From the NCBI GenBank assembly GCA_026391695.1, contig JAPLDP010000076.1, positions 1-64,000 on the forward strand: a stretch of 64,000 bases of DNA, in the 5' to 3' direction. This document shows, piece by piece, positions 43,314 to 54,015 of the stretch (positions within the stretch are counted from its first letter, which is position 1; every line of letters starts with the position of its first letter). The DNA is from Bacteroidota bacterium. GTDB taxonomy: Bacteria > Bacteroidota > Bacteroidia > Bacteroidales > JAGONC01. A program made the translations under genes and the position numbers. A model generated the notes under the pieces. That model was not told where the DNA came from. It ran no database searches and saw only the letters and a program-made list of their open reading frames with translations.

Positions 43314-46300
43314 TCAATTCCCTTCAATTATTTTTTGTTCTTCCGATGTAATATCATAAAGATTATAAACCAATTCATCTATTTCTCTTTCGTTTTCTGT
43401 ACTGTCAATGCCTTGTTGTTTTTGAGCAGTTATTTTATCAACCAATGTCGCAATTTTATTGGCTTCTGAATCTGTTGGTTTATAAATAGGAATTTCAAGT
43501 AATGGCTCTTTATCTAATTGATAAGCATTGCCTTGCATTTTGCCTTTTTTATGAAGCCAGAAAGCAATCAGTTTTGAGTTGAGTAAACCAGTTAAATATT
43601 TTAGATTTATTCTATTGCTTTGAACTACTAAAAATGCCCGTGAAACATAACAATCAAAATCTGTATATGTAAAACGAGGTTCATTTGGACATTTTCTTAG
43701 GGCAAATATTTTTTCACCTTCAAATAAATGTTGTTCTCTTGTTCTATGTAAACCGTAGGGTTTATTATCCGAAGTAATAATGCTCCTGAATTTATCCAAA
43801 TGCTCTTTGATTTTGGGATAATCATTTATCGGAATCTTTTTTGTTTCCTTGTCGAGTTTACCAATGTCTGATTTTGTGTAAAGTATCCAATACTGGTTTT
43901 CAGGATGGCCGGAATATTTTTGTAATTGCTCTGTTGTGTAATACGGTTTTATTATTTCTTTTTCTTTTTTGCTGAACCTCATATTGTCAAATTCAATTTG
44001 ACTTAAAACAAAAACTCCGTCACCAACTTTTGCTTTTCCAATTAGCTTTTCACAATTCGCTTTACTAACAAAATCTTGAAGAACATCAATTCCTGAACCA
44101 ACTTCCGCTTGTAGTTCTAAATCTCTATTTGCTTTCTCTCTAAGAAAAAAATTATGTTTTGCTTTTATTTTATCAAGCAGTTCAGAGTTTCTATCAGTAT
44201 TAAAAGTCAATGGCTTATTTAGCAAAATTTCTTTACTGATTTTTGGGAAAAGTAAAATTGTGTTTTCTGTCTCCAATCCAGTAAGTAAATTTAAAACGTT
44301 TTCTTGGCTTAGTTTTTCGCCTTCTAATTTTCTGTAATCAAAAGCATAGTTGTCGGCTTCTTGATTGTTCTTGAAAAGCATAATCATTGTTTGAATAGAT
44401 GCGTTTTCAAAAATCATATACGCTCCAAAATCAGTAAGATTAATTATTTGGTTGTTTTTTATAACAATGTTTCTAAAGTTTGAAGCACCTGCGTTTGTTA
44501 CCCAGTTATTTGTAGCAATATAACACAGGTTGTAATTTGGTTTTAATAGTTTCAACCCTAAATCACCAAACAAATACCAAATATCCATTTTACCTTGGTA
44601 GCATTCTTTTGTTCTTAGTCCATTAAAAGCATCACGATTCGCATCCTCTTTAATATATGGTGGATTTCCAATAATTAAATCAAAGCCCTCAAAGTCTCCA
44701 TTGTTATTCAGCACTTCTGGGAACTCAAAACGCCATTCAAATGCGTTTTTATAAATGGCATTATTAATTATAGCTTCTTTTTCAGCCTCCAACTTTACTA
44801 ATTTTTTTGATGCCTTATCAAGTCTGTCTTTTAGCTCTTTAGGTATTTTTTCACCCCATTGTTGTTTTCGGTTCAGGTCGCTCATAACATTTAGTACTTC
44901 ACCCCTTGCTTTCGAAATTTTTAATTTAAACGGGTCGTCAAGGTTAGTGCGGAAGTCGCTTTTAATGGTGTCAATTATTATTTGCAAACCTCTTTTTACT
45001 TCACGGTTTTTTTCGTTTTTGTATTCATTTACAAAACCTCTGTATGCTTTTATATCATACTTTATGCTTTTCAATGCCTTACTCAAATCAGCATCTAATG
45101 GAAAACGGCTCAATAAACTGTTTCCGCATTTTATATTGATGTCAATATTGGGAAGTGTTTCCAATTCCAAAAAGTCGGTTTCTTCTTTATAGTAAGCGTT
45201 TTTCAATAGTTCGATCCACAAACGTAAACGGCAGATTTTTACCGAGTTTGGATTGATATCAACACCAAACAAACAGTTTTCGATAAGGGTTTGCTTTTCG
45301 TGAAAGAGTGTTTTTTGCAGATGCTGCATTTCTTTACTTACAGGTTTGCCATTTTGCAATTTATACTCTACACTATTGCCTTTAGGATCGGTAATAATGA
45401 GTTCGTCGTTTATAATTTCAATTTCATAACCGCTTATGCTGTTACCATGCTCGTCAGCCAATATCCCCAATTCGGCTTTAATACAAATAATTTCATTGAG
45501 CGACGAAACCAGGTAGTGTCCTGAACCTACCGCAGGGTCGCAAATACGAAGTGAGTTAATTATTTCATTGGCTCTTAAAATATCCTGTGTTTTATATAGC
45601 CGTCGAGTGTAGTTTTTTACATCTTCAAATTTGTCGAAAAGATTTTTTCCGTTTTTGGATAAGGCTTCGTTAAACTTTTCGACTACAGCCAGTCGGATTG
45701 CTTGCCTGCACATATGCATGGTAATAAAGCCGGGGGTAAAAATAGAACCGTCTTTGTACCCGTTAATTTTTTCAAACACTTTACCCAAAACCGAAGCATT
45801 GATAATGGTTTTGTTATCCTCCTGAACATCCTCTGTTCCTTCACTTGCAAAGTTGTAAGCATTTAAAAATTTAAAAAGATACTCGAGCGTAGGCAGCCTG
45901 TCTGCCTTCTTTTTTATATCTTTTAGAATGGTTGTGTTTATTAATTCAAGTTGTCCATCATTGTCAAGCGAATTAAGTTTTATGGTTTGGTCTTCCAATT
46001 CGCTAATTTCAAAAAGCGAACTGTTTAAGTAAGGAACTTGGCTGAATTTGCCTATTATAGCTTCAGTTCTGTCTTTCAGGTTTACAGCTAACACTTTATG
46101 GAAAAGTTTAAACAATTCGTCAAAGTCATTTATTATAGCACTATTTAGGAAAAGGTATTTTTCTTTGTTTCCAGGATGATAAGTGACTAATTGCCCTTCT
46201 AATAATTTTAAAAATAAAATTCTGTTTATCCAGGTAATGCAAAGCTCTAACGAAATATTAAAAATCCGTTCTTCTTCTGCTTCTCCATAGATTGTCTGGT

Positions 46301-47210
46301 CAGGTAAGCGATGTAATGAATCTTCGGTAAGAATTGCATCAATTGTTGATTCAATAAGCGAAGCAGGATTTTTGTTTTCTAACTTTCGCATTATAATGTT
46401 TTTACCTCCTTCTTTTGCTTCTTCTAAACCAATTATATGAAGCAATTCCTTGTAAAACCTTTCGTCAAGCGAATTGCTGTCGTTTGGCGTTACAATTTTT
46501 AATAGATGCTGTGGCGAAAGAATTTTTTGCAATGCTGTTAATTCCCGGTCATCTTCCTTTTTGTTGTTCCGTAAAATGGTGTCGTATTCCCTTATGTCAA
46601 AGTAAACACAAGGTATTTCAACATCTATTTTCTCAATTATTTTAGCAACTTCCTCATAAAAGAACGGATTGTCTTTTTTATCGTTGATTTTTGTTTCGTA
46701 TAGTTTATTTATTTGCTTATTGCGGTTAATATGTTTGTCAAAATGGTTTACGTCTATAATGTACCATTCGTTTACATTGGTTATTACAAGTTGTTTCAGT
46801 TGGTTGTTGCCAACTTTGTTTCTCTCGTCTAAGTAGTAAAGTATTAATTCGTGAAGTGCTTTTTTGTTTGGGTTGTCACCCGAGACCATTTCATTAATGT
46901 TTGTTGGTCTTTTGGCTTCAATGATAACGCCAACTTCGCTGTCGGTGGTTTTGCCTAAATGAATTACTAAATCTTTCTTGTCTTTGGTGTTTATAGCGTT
47001 AGTGTCCTTGTAATAGGTGTCACGCAAAAAGTCACGCAGGTCGTTTTTTAAATGTTCTTCGCTTTCGTCTTTAGGTCGGTTTTCAATAACGCTAATCTTG
47101 TCAAGCAAAGTAATGAGGTTGGTTTTGAAAACATCTATTTCGCTTCTCAAAGGTCTTTGCTTTAAGAATGCTTTAAGTGCTTTTTTTGGTGTCTGTTTTA
47201 ATAACTTCAT
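43314..47210 (-). CDS. Type IIG-like restriction-modification protein (Eco57I/PglX-like methylase)
   Basis: The 1298-residue protein combines functions in one chain. Near residues 85-125 it has a PD-(D/E)xK nuclease-like motif (LVIHLG, then VGVIIEAKRP). In the middle it has the gamma-class DNA adenine methylase motifs: motif I as DPAVGSGHYLVSS and motif IV as NPPY (IIGNPPYIKED). The C-terminal part (LTGLLNSKLIAFWLHKKG) is a TaqI/Eco57I-type specificity region. It therefore probably cuts and methylates DNA by itself, with cutting and protection in one polypeptide. It is visibly more A+T rich than the flanking gld genes. A BREX PglX role is less likely, as no brx genes are near. The recognition sequence is unknown. 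Confidence 0.85.
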   Translation of the reverse strand: MKLLKQTPKKALKAFLKQRPLRSEIDVFKTNLITLLDKISVIENRPKDESEEHLKNDLRDFLRDTYYKDTNAINTKDKKDLVIHLGKTTDSEVGVIIEAKRPTNINEMVSGDNPNKKALHELILYYLDERNKVGNNQLKQLVITNVNEWYIIDVNHFDKHINRNKQINKLYETKINDKKDNPFFYEEVAKIIEKIDVEIPCVYFDIREYDTILRNNKKEDDRELTALQKILSPQHLLKIVTPNDSNSLDERFYKELLHIIGLEEAKEGGKNIIMRKLENKNPASLIESTIDAILTEDSLHRLPDQTIYGEAEEERIFNISLELCITWINRILFLKLLEGQLVTYHPGNKEKYLFLNSAIINDFDELFKLFHKVLAVNLKDRTEAIIGKFSQVPYLNSSLFEISELEDQTIKLNSLDNDGQLELINTTILKDIKKKADRLPTLEYLFKFLNAYNFASEGTEDVQEDNKTIINASVLGKVFEKINGYKDGSIFTPGFITMHMCRQAIRLAVVEKFNEALSKNGKNLFDKFEDVKNYTRRLYKTQDILRANEIINSLRICDPAVGSGHYLVSSLNEIICIKAELGILADEHGNSISGYEIEIINDELIITDPKGNSVEYKLQNGKPVSKEMQHLQKTLFHEKQTLIENCLFGVDINPNSVKICRLRLWIELLKNAYYKEETDFLELETLPNIDINIKCGNSLLSRFPLDADLSKALKSIKYDIKAYRGFVNEYKNEKNREVKRGLQIIIDTIKSDFRTNLDDPFKLKISKARGEVLNVMSDLNRKQQWGEKIPKELKDRLDKASKKLVKLEAEKEAIINNAIYKNAFEWRFEFPEVLNNNGDFEGFDLIIGNPPYIKEDANRDAFNGLRTKECYQGKMDIWYLFGDLGLKLLKPNYNLCYIATNNWVTNAGASNFRNIVIKNNQIINLTDFGAYMIFENASIQTMIMLFKNNQEADNYAFDYRKLEGEKLSQENVLNLLTGLETENTILLFPKISKEILLNKPLTFNTDRNSELLDKIKAKHNFFLREKANRDLELQAEVGSGIDVLQDFVSKANCEKLIGKAKVGDGVFVLSQIEFDNMRFSKKEKEIIKPYYTTEQLQKYSGHPENQYWILYTKSDIGKLDKETKKIPINDYPKIKEHLDKFRSIITSDNKPYGLHRTREQHLFEGEKIFALRKCPNEPRFTYTDFDCYVSRAFLVVQSNRINLKYLTGLLNSKLIAFWLHKKGKMQGNAYQLDKEPLLEIPIYKPTDSEANKIATLVDKITAQKQQGIDSTENEREIDELVYNLYDITSEEQKIIEGN

Positions 47211-47410
47211 TAAAATTCTCTGTCAACTATTAAAGATGCTAATTTACGATTTTATACCGCTTTATCGTCTTGGTGTAGTGGGTAAATTTGGCTTTTTTAG
47301 TTTTACTGAATGTTGGTAAAAGATCTGTCCGAATGTTGATAGCTATGCCTGTAGTTTTAATGTCTTGCAGTTAAGTTTAATGGTTGCAGTGTCGGTCTTT
47401 ACACTTGCTT

Positions 47411-49168
47411 TCAACGTGAATATTTTCTTTTCCTTATTAAATACTGTACAACACCCATTACACCGACAAGAAGTATTGGTATCAGTATATTAATGAGTTG
47501 CCAGGTGATTTTTTCGTCACTGATTTTTGTCTTATCGAGCAGCCGGAGTTTCACCTCTCTGGTCCTGGCAGCTATACTCCCTGAATCATCACAAAGATAA
47601 TTCATGGCATTCATTATAAAATCCCTGTTGCCGAACGTCTGCCGCGTATACTGGTCAAAGCCAAGCGGCAGGGGATACCCCTGTGTCATATGCATTTGAT
47701 TCAGGATAATATCTCCATCGGCCACCACGATCATTTTATTGGGCGGACTTATGTCATGAAAGTCAATTAAAGGATTATCGCGTATTTCAGGCGGAATACG
47801 ATTTCTGAATACCGACTGAAATTCACCCTCCAGCAATGCTGCTATGGGGATGTACTGTTCACTGTACTGCTTTTGATCGGGCTCCTCCTTGAGCATATCC
47901 AGGCTTATCAGCACAGGTGTCTGAAGTTTATGTGAATATTGAGACGTCGTAAGCAATATGGTTTTTTTAATGCCTTTTGCCCCGACTGTGTCAAGACTGC
48001 TGGCAAAGTGCGTCATGAGGGCATTGAGATTCTTGATAATAGGATGATCACCGGTCGGGGTTATGACAGGGAAAAATGGCCACGGCAGAAACTCTATCTG
48101 CGGCTGGTCACCAATCATGCCGGTGACAATGCGAATGGGTAAGGCGTTGAGATCGAGCACCAGATCAGGATTTAACCGTACACCATACGTGAAAAGCTGG
48201 TCGTCGAGGTTGAGATTCATGGCCAGACCCATCGTCAGGTTGGAGTTTTCAAGACTGTCCATGCTGGCATACACCGGGTCGATAAGCCAGAGCACCTTAC
48301 CGCTACGCATGATGAACTGGTCAATAATGAATTTATCTTTCTCCGAAAAGGCAGAGTCAGGCTGCGCAATGATGATGGCCTTGTATTTGTTTTTTACGAT
48401 GAACTGACCTGTTCCGGCCGAATCTCTCTGTGTCAGACTATTAATCTTTTCGTCGATCTTCACCCTTTCAACAGTGTAAAACTCTTTCAGTGCATTGGTA
48501 ATATCATAGACATAGGGTGCTTTAAGTTCCCCATGACCTTCGATAAATGCTACAGAGGGCTTTGACTCGATTGTCACTTTCCGGATGGAACTGGAAAGCG
48601 TGTATTCAAGATTCTGCACAGAACTGTTTAATATGTATTCCGGTGTTTGTCCCATCTGCGACAGAAGAAACTGAACTGGTATTTCACGCGATTTATAGGT
48701 GACTAAACCACCCGGGAAAATGATCTGCTGCGATGTGCCGTCACTGGTCTTGACTGTCAGGTCGGTAGGATTCAATCCTTTCCTTATCAGCTCCTGGTAA
48801 AAACTCCTCACTTCTCCTGCATTGCCCACCTTCGACGGATTGATGAATTCGTATTGGATCTTGTTGCTGTATGCCCTGAATTCATCCAGCATCTCTTTTG
48901 TTGAACGGCTTAACCGTTTAAAACCTGCCGGAAATTCCCCTTCCAGATATATTTTGAAGTAAACCACATCATCTAAATTCCGCAGCAGATCTTTAGTGGC
49001 CGGTGTAAGTGTGTACCTCTTTTCAGATGTCAGGTCAAAACGGGTAAATATATATTGGCCGATGATATTCAGTAAAATAATGATGATCAATCCCATGACA
49101 AGCTGGATGATATTATTTTGCCTGATATTTCTGATTTTTTTACCCATCATTATAAAATCACCCTTCAA
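47411..49168 (-). CDS. gldG: Gliding-motility ABC transporter substrate-binding-like protein
   Basis: The 585-residue protein begins with a hydrophobic helix (QLVMGLIIIILLNIIGQYIF) and ends with another before RKRKYSR. The soluble middle has the GldG pattern: FDLTSEKRYTLTPATKDLL, FINPSKVGNAGEV, VAFIEGHGELKAPYVYDI and LIDPVYASMD. With GldF it forms the ABC transporter needed for gliding or cell-surface processes in Bacteroidetes. Its start overlaps the 3' end of gldF. Met6 or Met7 could be the true start. No gldA-like ATPase gene is in the window. Confidence 0.87.
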   Translation of the reverse strand: MKGDFIMMGKKIRNIRQNNIIQLVMGLIIIILLNIIGQYIFTRFDLTSEKRYTLTPATKDLLRNLDDVVYFKIYLEGEFPAGFKRLSRSTKEMLDEFRAYSNKIQYEFINPSKVGNAGEVRSFYQELIRKGLNPTDLTVKTSDGTSQQIIFPGGLVTYKSREIPVQFLLSQMGQTPEYILNSSVQNLEYTLSSSIRKVTIESKPSVAFIEGHGELKAPYVYDITNALKEFYTVERVKIDEKINSLTQRDSAGTGQFIVKNKYKAIIIAQPDSAFSEKDKFIIDQFIMRSGKVLWLIDPVYASMDSLENSNLTMGLAMNLNLDDQLFTYGVRLNPDLVLDLNALPIRIVTGMIGDQPQIEFLPWPFFPVITPTGDHPIIKNLNALMTHFASSLDTVGAKGIKKTILLTTSQYSHKLQTPVLISLDMLKEEPDQKQYSEQYIPIAALLEGEFQSVFRNRIPPEIRDNPLIDFHDISPPNKMIVVADGDIILNQMHMTQGYPLPLGFDQYTRQTFGNRDFIMNAMNYLCDDSGSIAARTREVKLRLLDKTKISDEKITWQLINILIPILLVGVMGVVQYLIRKRKYSR

Positions 49169-49922
49169 CTGTTGTTTTAATCTTAGCCCTGTCCCATTTC
49201 CTGCTTTCCAGTGAAACCTTGGCGAGCAGAATGAAAATGCCTGTCACACTTAAAAAGTACAAAACATCCCGCGTATCAATCACGCCATGGCTCATAGCCG
49301 AATAATGGGCATTTATTCCCATGGATTTGATAAACAGATCTATTTCCCCAAAAATCAACAGGGGATAGATCAGGTCAAATCCGATATACATCACACCGCA
49401 AAGGAAAACACCCAGGATAAAAGCGACGATCTGGTTATCTGTCAGGGATGAGGCGAACAGACCGATAGCGACAAAGGAAGCCCCAAGGAAAAGCAATCCT
49501 ATATATGATCCCCATGTTCCGCCCATATCCATGTTTCCTTTTGGCAACCCTAGCTGATAAACTGAAATCAGATAGATCAACGTCGGCAGCAGCGAAATAA
49601 TAACCAGGAGCAGTCCGGCAAAGTATTTTGCCATGATAATCTGTAAATCCGACAGAGGTTTTGTGAGCAGCAGCTCAATTGTACCGCTTTTTTTCTCTTC
49701 AGCAAATGACCGCATGGTCACGGCTGGAATGAGGAAAAGGAATACAAATGGCGAGATGATGAATAATCCGTCGAGTGTGGCATAGCCGAAATCAAGGATA
49801 TTGAATTCCACAGGGAAAACCCATAGAAATAGTCCATTGACCAGCAAAAAAACGGCAATGACAACATACCCTATGAGCGAGCTGAGAAAACTGCTGACCT
49901 CTTTCTTAAATAACGTGAACAT
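49158..49922 (-). CDS. gldF: Gliding-motility ABC transporter permease
   Basis: The 254-residue ABC-2 type permease has six hydrophobic segments and the GldF motifs FKKEVSSFLSSLIGYVVIAVF, FLIPAVTMRSFAEEKKSGTI and ELLLTKPLSDLQI, typical of the family. It overlaps gldG, so both are co-translated. It starts a minus-strand group that continues through gldG. Confidence 0.9.
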   Translation of the reverse strand: MFTLFKKEVSSFLSSLIGYVVIAVFLLVNGLFLWVFPVEFNILDFGYATLDGLFIISPFVFLFLIPAVTMRSFAEEKKSGTIELLLTKPLSDLQIIMAKYFAGLLLVIISLLPTLIYLISVYQLGLPKGNMDMGGTWGSYIGLLFLGASFVAIGLFASSLTDNQIVAFILGVFLCGVMYIGFDLIYPLLIFGEIDLFIKSMGINAHYSAMSHGVIDTRDVLYFLSVTGIFILLAKVSLESRKWDRAKIKTTVEG

Positions 49923-49974
49923 GGAGGTGTGCTGATTATTTCCTTAAAACAGGTGGCAAAGATAAACATTAATC

Positions 49975-50754
49975 TTAACTGAATTCGATACGGACCATAT
50001 CGTCGATTTCCATTCCCAGCAGGCTGCTTGCATTGCCTTTGTTCATAGCAATTTCCAGGAAACCTGTTGAGCCGAATATGGCCAGCATCTCTCCCTCGGG
50101 GACATCACTGTATGATTTGCTGATGGAGATGATGTTGTAACCTGGAGTACGAAAGGATATCTGAAATTTTTTGCCTTTTCCGACACTGCGGAAAAGCGTC
50201 TCAGTAATGTTGGTGATCAGGTTCTCAAAAGCATCAATATACATCACCTTGCCTTTAATAACCTGACTATCCACTACAGGCTGGAAGGTATAGAACTTGT
50301 TGACGGAGGATTTGACCGTTCCCAAATCCTCTATTCGGCCACCTTTGGCAATATGAACTGCAGCCTTGACAAACACATCACGTGTGGGAAAAGTAAAATA
50401 ATCAGAATCCTGGAAGATGTCAATTTCGACGATTTGCTCGGGCTCTTTATCGAAGATCAGCGAAAAGATGCCATTATCCGCCCCGATAAAGAAATACCCG
50501 TCATGTCTTACGACCGTGTGCGGCGTTTGAATAGATGCTTCAGGATTTATACTCAGAATATGAATACTGTTCAGCGGGAAGCTTTTATATGAATTCCTGA
50601 TGATAAAAGAGGCCTGGTTCAGGTCGAAAGGGGCAATATTATGCGAGATGTCAACAATAGTGGCATCTGGTAGCTGGGTCAGAATGGTACCTTTTACACT
50701 TGCCAGATAGGGATCTTTCAGCCCCCAGTCGCTAGTGAGCGTGATAACAGGCAT
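49975..50754 (-). CDS. SAM hydrolase/adenosyl-forming halogenase-like protein (DUF62)
   Basis: The 259-residue protein matches the DUF62/SAM hydroxide adenosyltransferase family (PF01887). The N-terminal motif ITLTSDWGLKDPYLASVKG, the DISHNIAPFDLNQA segment and IGADNGIFSLIF are diagnostic, as is YIDAFENLITNI in the C-terminal domain. Members hydrolyse SAM to adenosine and methionine or act as chlorinases or fluorinases; hydrolysis is the more common activity and is inferred. It stands alone and is divergent from phoH. Confidence 0.88.
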   Translation of the reverse strand: MPVITLTSDWGLKDPYLASVKGTILTQLPDATIVDISHNIAPFDLNQASFIIRNSYKSFPLNSIHILSINPEASIQTPHTVVRHDGYFFIGADNGIFSLIFDKEPEQIVEIDIFQDSDYFTFPTRDVFVKAAVHIAKGGRIEDLGTVKSSVNKFYTFQPVVDSQVIKGKVMYIDAFENLITNITETLFRSVGKGKKFQISFRTPGYNIISISKSYSDVPEGEMLAIFGSTGFLEIAMNKGNASSLLGMEIDDMVRIEFS

Positions 50755-50801
50755 AATATCGCGTTATTCAGATAAACTTTTCGGAAGATAAAAAAATCCC
50801 T

Positions 50802-50809
50802 TACTTTTG
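50802..50809 (+). promoter_or_regulatory. -7 box of phoH
   Basis: TACTTTTG matches TAnnTTTG perfectly and puts a start near 50815, 34 bases before the phoH ATG. A TTTT at about -30 is only a weak -33 match. Confidence 0.5.
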
Positions 50810-50848
50810 TGAAAGCCAAAGTTACAAATTTTATTCTCACCTTACTTT

Positions 50849-51796
50849 ATGACTGAAAAAGTTTTTAGTATCGAATCTTACAGTGCCCTTGATATCTATG
50901 GAGTGAATGATATAAATCTGAACCTGATAAAAGCGAACTTCCCTAAACTTAAGTTCATTGTCAGGGGTGAGTTTATCAAAGTCATGGGTGAGCAGAGCGA
51001 GATTAATAATTTTGAAGATAAGTTTTCACTTTTGCTTCTTCATTTCGAAAAGTTCGGCAGGCTGGTTGAAAATGATATACTCCAGATTCTCAGTGGGGAA
51101 GAGGGAGAGTCCTATGCCGCAGGCATAGATACCAGCGATATTCTCGTTCATGGGCGATATGGCATGCTGATAAAAGCCCGCACAGCAAACCAGCAAAAGA
51201 TGGTAGATAGCAGTGAAAAGAATGATCTGGTTATTGCCTTCGGCCCTGCCGGCACCGGCAAAACATATACGGCTGTGGCGCTGGCTGTGAGGGCATTGAA
51301 GAACAGGGAAGTGAAGCGCATCATTCTCACCCGTCCTGCTGTCGAAGCCGGCGAGAACCTGGGATTCCTCCCCGGCGACCTGAAAGATAAACTCGATCCC
51401 TACCTGCAGCCTTTGTATGATGCTCTCAGGGATATGCTGCCCACCCCGAAACTCCTGGCGTATATGGAAGATGGAACTATCGAGATAGCCCCGCTGGCCT
51501 TCATGCGCGGTCGTACACTCGACAATGTTTTTGCCATCCTCGACGAAGCACAGAATGCCACTAAACCCCAGATGAAGATGTTCCTAACGCGCATGGGTAA
51601 GTCAGCCAAATTTATCGTCACCGGCGATATCACTCAAATTGACCTGCCCGGCAATCAGCCCTCAGGATTGGTGCATGCCACCAAAATTCTGGCCAATATA
51701 AAAGGTATTGCCATCGTCGTGCTTGATGAATCCGATATCATACGCCATAAGTTGGTGTCGCGCATACTTAAAGCCTATCATTCCGAAAATCAATAA
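50849..51796 (+). CDS. phoH: PhoH-family ATPase
   Basis: The 315-residue protein has the family P-loop [19 protein letters not shown], the [16 protein letters not shown] motif, Walker B in [18 protein letters not shown] and [11 protein letters not shown]. PhoH proteins bind ATP and are linked to RNA metabolism; the exact function is uncertain. An N-terminal domain of about 100 residues precedes the ATPase domain. The next gene purC starts 31 bases after the stop on the same strand. Confidence 0.92.
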   Translation: MTEKVFSIESYSALDIYGVNDINLNLIKANFPKLKFIVRGEFIKVMGEQSEINNFEDKFSLLLLHFEKFGRLVENDILQILSGEEGESYAAGIDTSDILVHGRYGMLIKARTANQQKMVDSSEKNDLVIAFGPAGTGKTYTAVALAVRALKNREVKRIILTRPAVEAGENLGFLPGDLKDKLDPYLQPLYDALRDMLPTPKLLAYMEDGTIEIAPLAFMRGRTLDNVFAILDEAQNATKPQMKMFLTRMGKSAKFIVTGDITQIDLPGNQPSGLVHATKILANIKGIAIVVLDESDIIRHKLVSRILKAYHSENQ

Positions 51797-51827
51797 TAAA
51801 AAGATAAAAACAAACGTGTTATTTGTC

Positions 51828-52781
51828 ATGAGAAATGCATTGATAAAAACAAATTTTTCTTTGCCTGATAAGATAAATCTTTATACTGGTAAGGTAAGGG
51901 ATGTGTACAATATTAATGATCAATACCTGTTGATGGTCGTTACCGACCGTATATCGGCGTTTGATGTAGTCCTTCCGCGGGGAATCCCATATAAAGGACA
52001 GGTGCTCAATCAGATCACAACAAAATTCCTCGATGCCACCGAGGACATCCTCCCCAACTGGAAAATAGCCATTCCCGACCCCATGGTTACCTTCGGCAGG
52101 ATTTGCCAGCCTTTTAAAGTGGAGATGGTCGTACGTGGCTATCTGGCCGGCCATGCCTGGCGGGAATATAAAAGCGGAAAACGCAGCCTTTGCGGTGTTG
52201 CCCTCCCTGAAGGCATGAAAGAAAATGAAAAGTTTCCGGAACCAATCATTACTCCCACCACCAAAGCCATAATTGGCCATGATGAGGATGTATCACGTGA
52301 AGAGATCATCCGGAGTGGGCTGGTGCCGGAAGAAGAGTACGCACAACTTGAAAAATATACACTGGCACTCTTCCGCAGGGGTGCTGAAATGGCCGATAAA
52401 ATGGGTTTGATACTGGTCGATACAAAATATGAGTTCGGCAAGGCCGGCAACAGGATTTACCTTATCGATGAAATACATACACCCGACTCATCGCGCTATT
52501 TTTACAAGGAAGGCTATGAAGACCGGCTGCGTGCAGGTGAACCTCAGAAACAGCTTTCAAAGGAATTTGTCCGTGAATGGCTCATGGACCACGGCTTCCA
52601 GGGCAGGGAAGGACAACAGATACCAGAAATGGATGACCGTTTTGTGAACCAGGTCTCTGAAAGGTATATTGAATTATATGAGAGTATAACCGGTGAAAAA
52701 TTTGTCAGATCTGATGTCACTGATGTTTTTAAAAGAGTGGAAGATAATGTAATCCGCTTTCTGAAAGCTTACAACAGATAA
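51828..52781 (+). CDS. purC: Phosphoribosylaminoimidazole-succinocarboxamide synthase
   Basis: Counted from ATG 51828, the protein has 317 residues; the frame is open further upstream into phoH but [20 protein letters not shown] is the natural start. Motifs are [48 protein letters not shown] and [19 protein letters not shown]. It catalyses the ligation of CAIR and aspartate in purine synthesis. The length is typical of the longer family form. It is followed by a sugar aminotransferase after 15 bases. Confidence 0.94.
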   Translation: MRNALIKTNFSLPDKINLYTGKVRDVYNINDQYLLMVVTDRISAFDVVLPRGIPYKGQVLNQITTKFLDATEDILPNWKIAIPDPMVTFGRICQPFKVEMVVRGYLAGHAWREYKSGKRSLCGVALPEGMKENEKFPEPIITPTTKAIIGHDEDVSREEIIRSGLVPEEEYAQLEKYTLALFRRGAEMADKMGLILVDTKYEFGKAGNRIYLIDEIHTPDSSRYFYKEGYEDRLRAGEPQKQLSKEFVREWLMDHGFQGREGQQIPEMDDRFVNQVSERYIELYESITGEKFVRSDVTDVFKRVEDNVIRFLKAYNR

Positions 52782-52796
52782 ACAAACTTATATGTT

Positions 52797-54011
52797 ATGA
52801 TCCCATTTTCGCCACCACGCATTGATCAGAAAATCATCAACGCCGTCGTTGATACTCTTCGCTCCGGATGGATAACAACAGGGCCCAAGGTTAAGCTCTT
52901 CGAACAGAAATTGACACAATATGGCGGGCATAAAGCCACCCTGTGTGTCAACTCCTGTACAGCCGGACTGGAACTTATGTTGCGCTGGTTTGGCGTGAAG
53001 GAAGGCGATGAGGTCATCGTTCCTGTTTACACCTTTGCCGCTACAGCCAATGTCGTCATCCATTGTGGTGCTAAACCTGTATTGGTCGATTGCGGCGAAG
53101 ATTTCAATATCACTGTTGAAAATATTGAAAATGCCATCACCACGCGGACAAAGGTCATTATGCCTGTCGATCTGGCCGGATTCCCGTGCGATTACGATAA
53201 GATCAATGCCTTGGTCAGAAGTGACAAAGTCAGGAGAAAGTTTAATCCCGGTAATGATATTCAGACAAAACTCGGCAGGATACTGATCCTGTCCGATGCT
53301 GCACACAGTGTAGGCGCCGTTTACAAGGGCAAGCGGACAGGCGCTCTCACCGATGTGAGCGTGTACTCGTTCCATGCTGTTAAAAACCTTACCACAGCCG
53401 AAGGCGGTGCCATTTGCCTTAACCTGGGTGAAGAATTTGATCATCCAAATCTGTACAAAGAGCTGGCAATTAAATCGTTGCATGGCCAAACCAAAGATGC
53501 CCTGGCGAAATTCGGCACAGCCAACTGGCGGTACGATATCATAGAACCTGGTTATAAATGCAATCTTACCGATATTCAGGCAGCTATCGGACTGATTGAA
53601 CTGGAACGATATGATAAAGACATGCTGGTGAGACGCAAGGAAATATTTGATTTTTATTCCCGTATGTTCTCCACCTGCAAATGGGCCCAGCTACCCCTCT
53701 ATGAAACAGATAGCAGGACATCTTCCTTCCACGTTTACCTGCTGAGGATCAAGGGTGTGAATGAGCAGCAAAGAGACCAGATCATCATCAGGATTTTTGA
53801 TAACGGGGTAGCTGTCAATGTCCATTTCATCCCGCTGGCCATGATGAGCTATTATAAATCGGCCGGATACACTATCACAGATTACCCTGTCGCCTTCGAC
53901 AACTACTCCAGGGTAATCAGCCTGCCTGTCTATTATGACCTCTCAGATGAACAACTGGATATTGTGGTGCGGGCAGTCAGGAAATCTGTAGAACAGGTAA
54001 TAAAAAAATAA
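52797..54011 (+). CDS. DegT/DnrJ/EryC1-family sugar aminotransferase
   Basis: The 404-residue protein is a PLP-dependent nucleotide-sugar aminotransferase. The PLP lysine lies in SFHAVKNLTTAEGGAICLN; other motifs are LRSGWITTGPKVKLFEQKL, VNSCTAGLELMLRWFGV, VPVYTFAATANVV and DAAHSVGA. It probably makes an amino sugar for surface glycans, as the next gene, 5 bases downstream, is a sugar-phosphate transferase. The exact sugar is unknown. Confidence 0.92.
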   Translation: MIPFSPPRIDQKIINAVVDTLRSGWITTGPKVKLFEQKLTQYGGHKATLCVNSCTAGLELMLRWFGVKEGDEVIVPVYTFAATANVVIHCGAKPVLVDCGEDFNITVENIENAITTRTKVIMPVDLAGFPCDYDKINALVRSDKVRRKFNPGNDIQTKLGRILILSDAAHSVGAVYKGKRTGALTDVSVYSFHAVKNLTTAEGGAICLNLGEEFDHPNLYKELAIKSLHGQTKDALAKFGTANWRYDIIEPGYKCNLTDIQAAIGLIELERYDKDMLVRRKEIFDFYSRMFSTCKWAQLPLYETDSRTSSFHVYLLRIKGVNEQQRDQIIIRIFDNGVAVNVHFIPLAMMSYYKSAGYTITDYPVAFDNYSRVISLPVYYDLSDEQLDIVVRAVRKSVEQVIKK

Positions 54012-54015
54012 AAGA

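Noticed and set aside
43314-47210. PglX of a BREX system
   Set aside because: No brx genes are nearby, and a nuclease-like motif at the N-terminus fits a stand-alone type IIG enzyme better.
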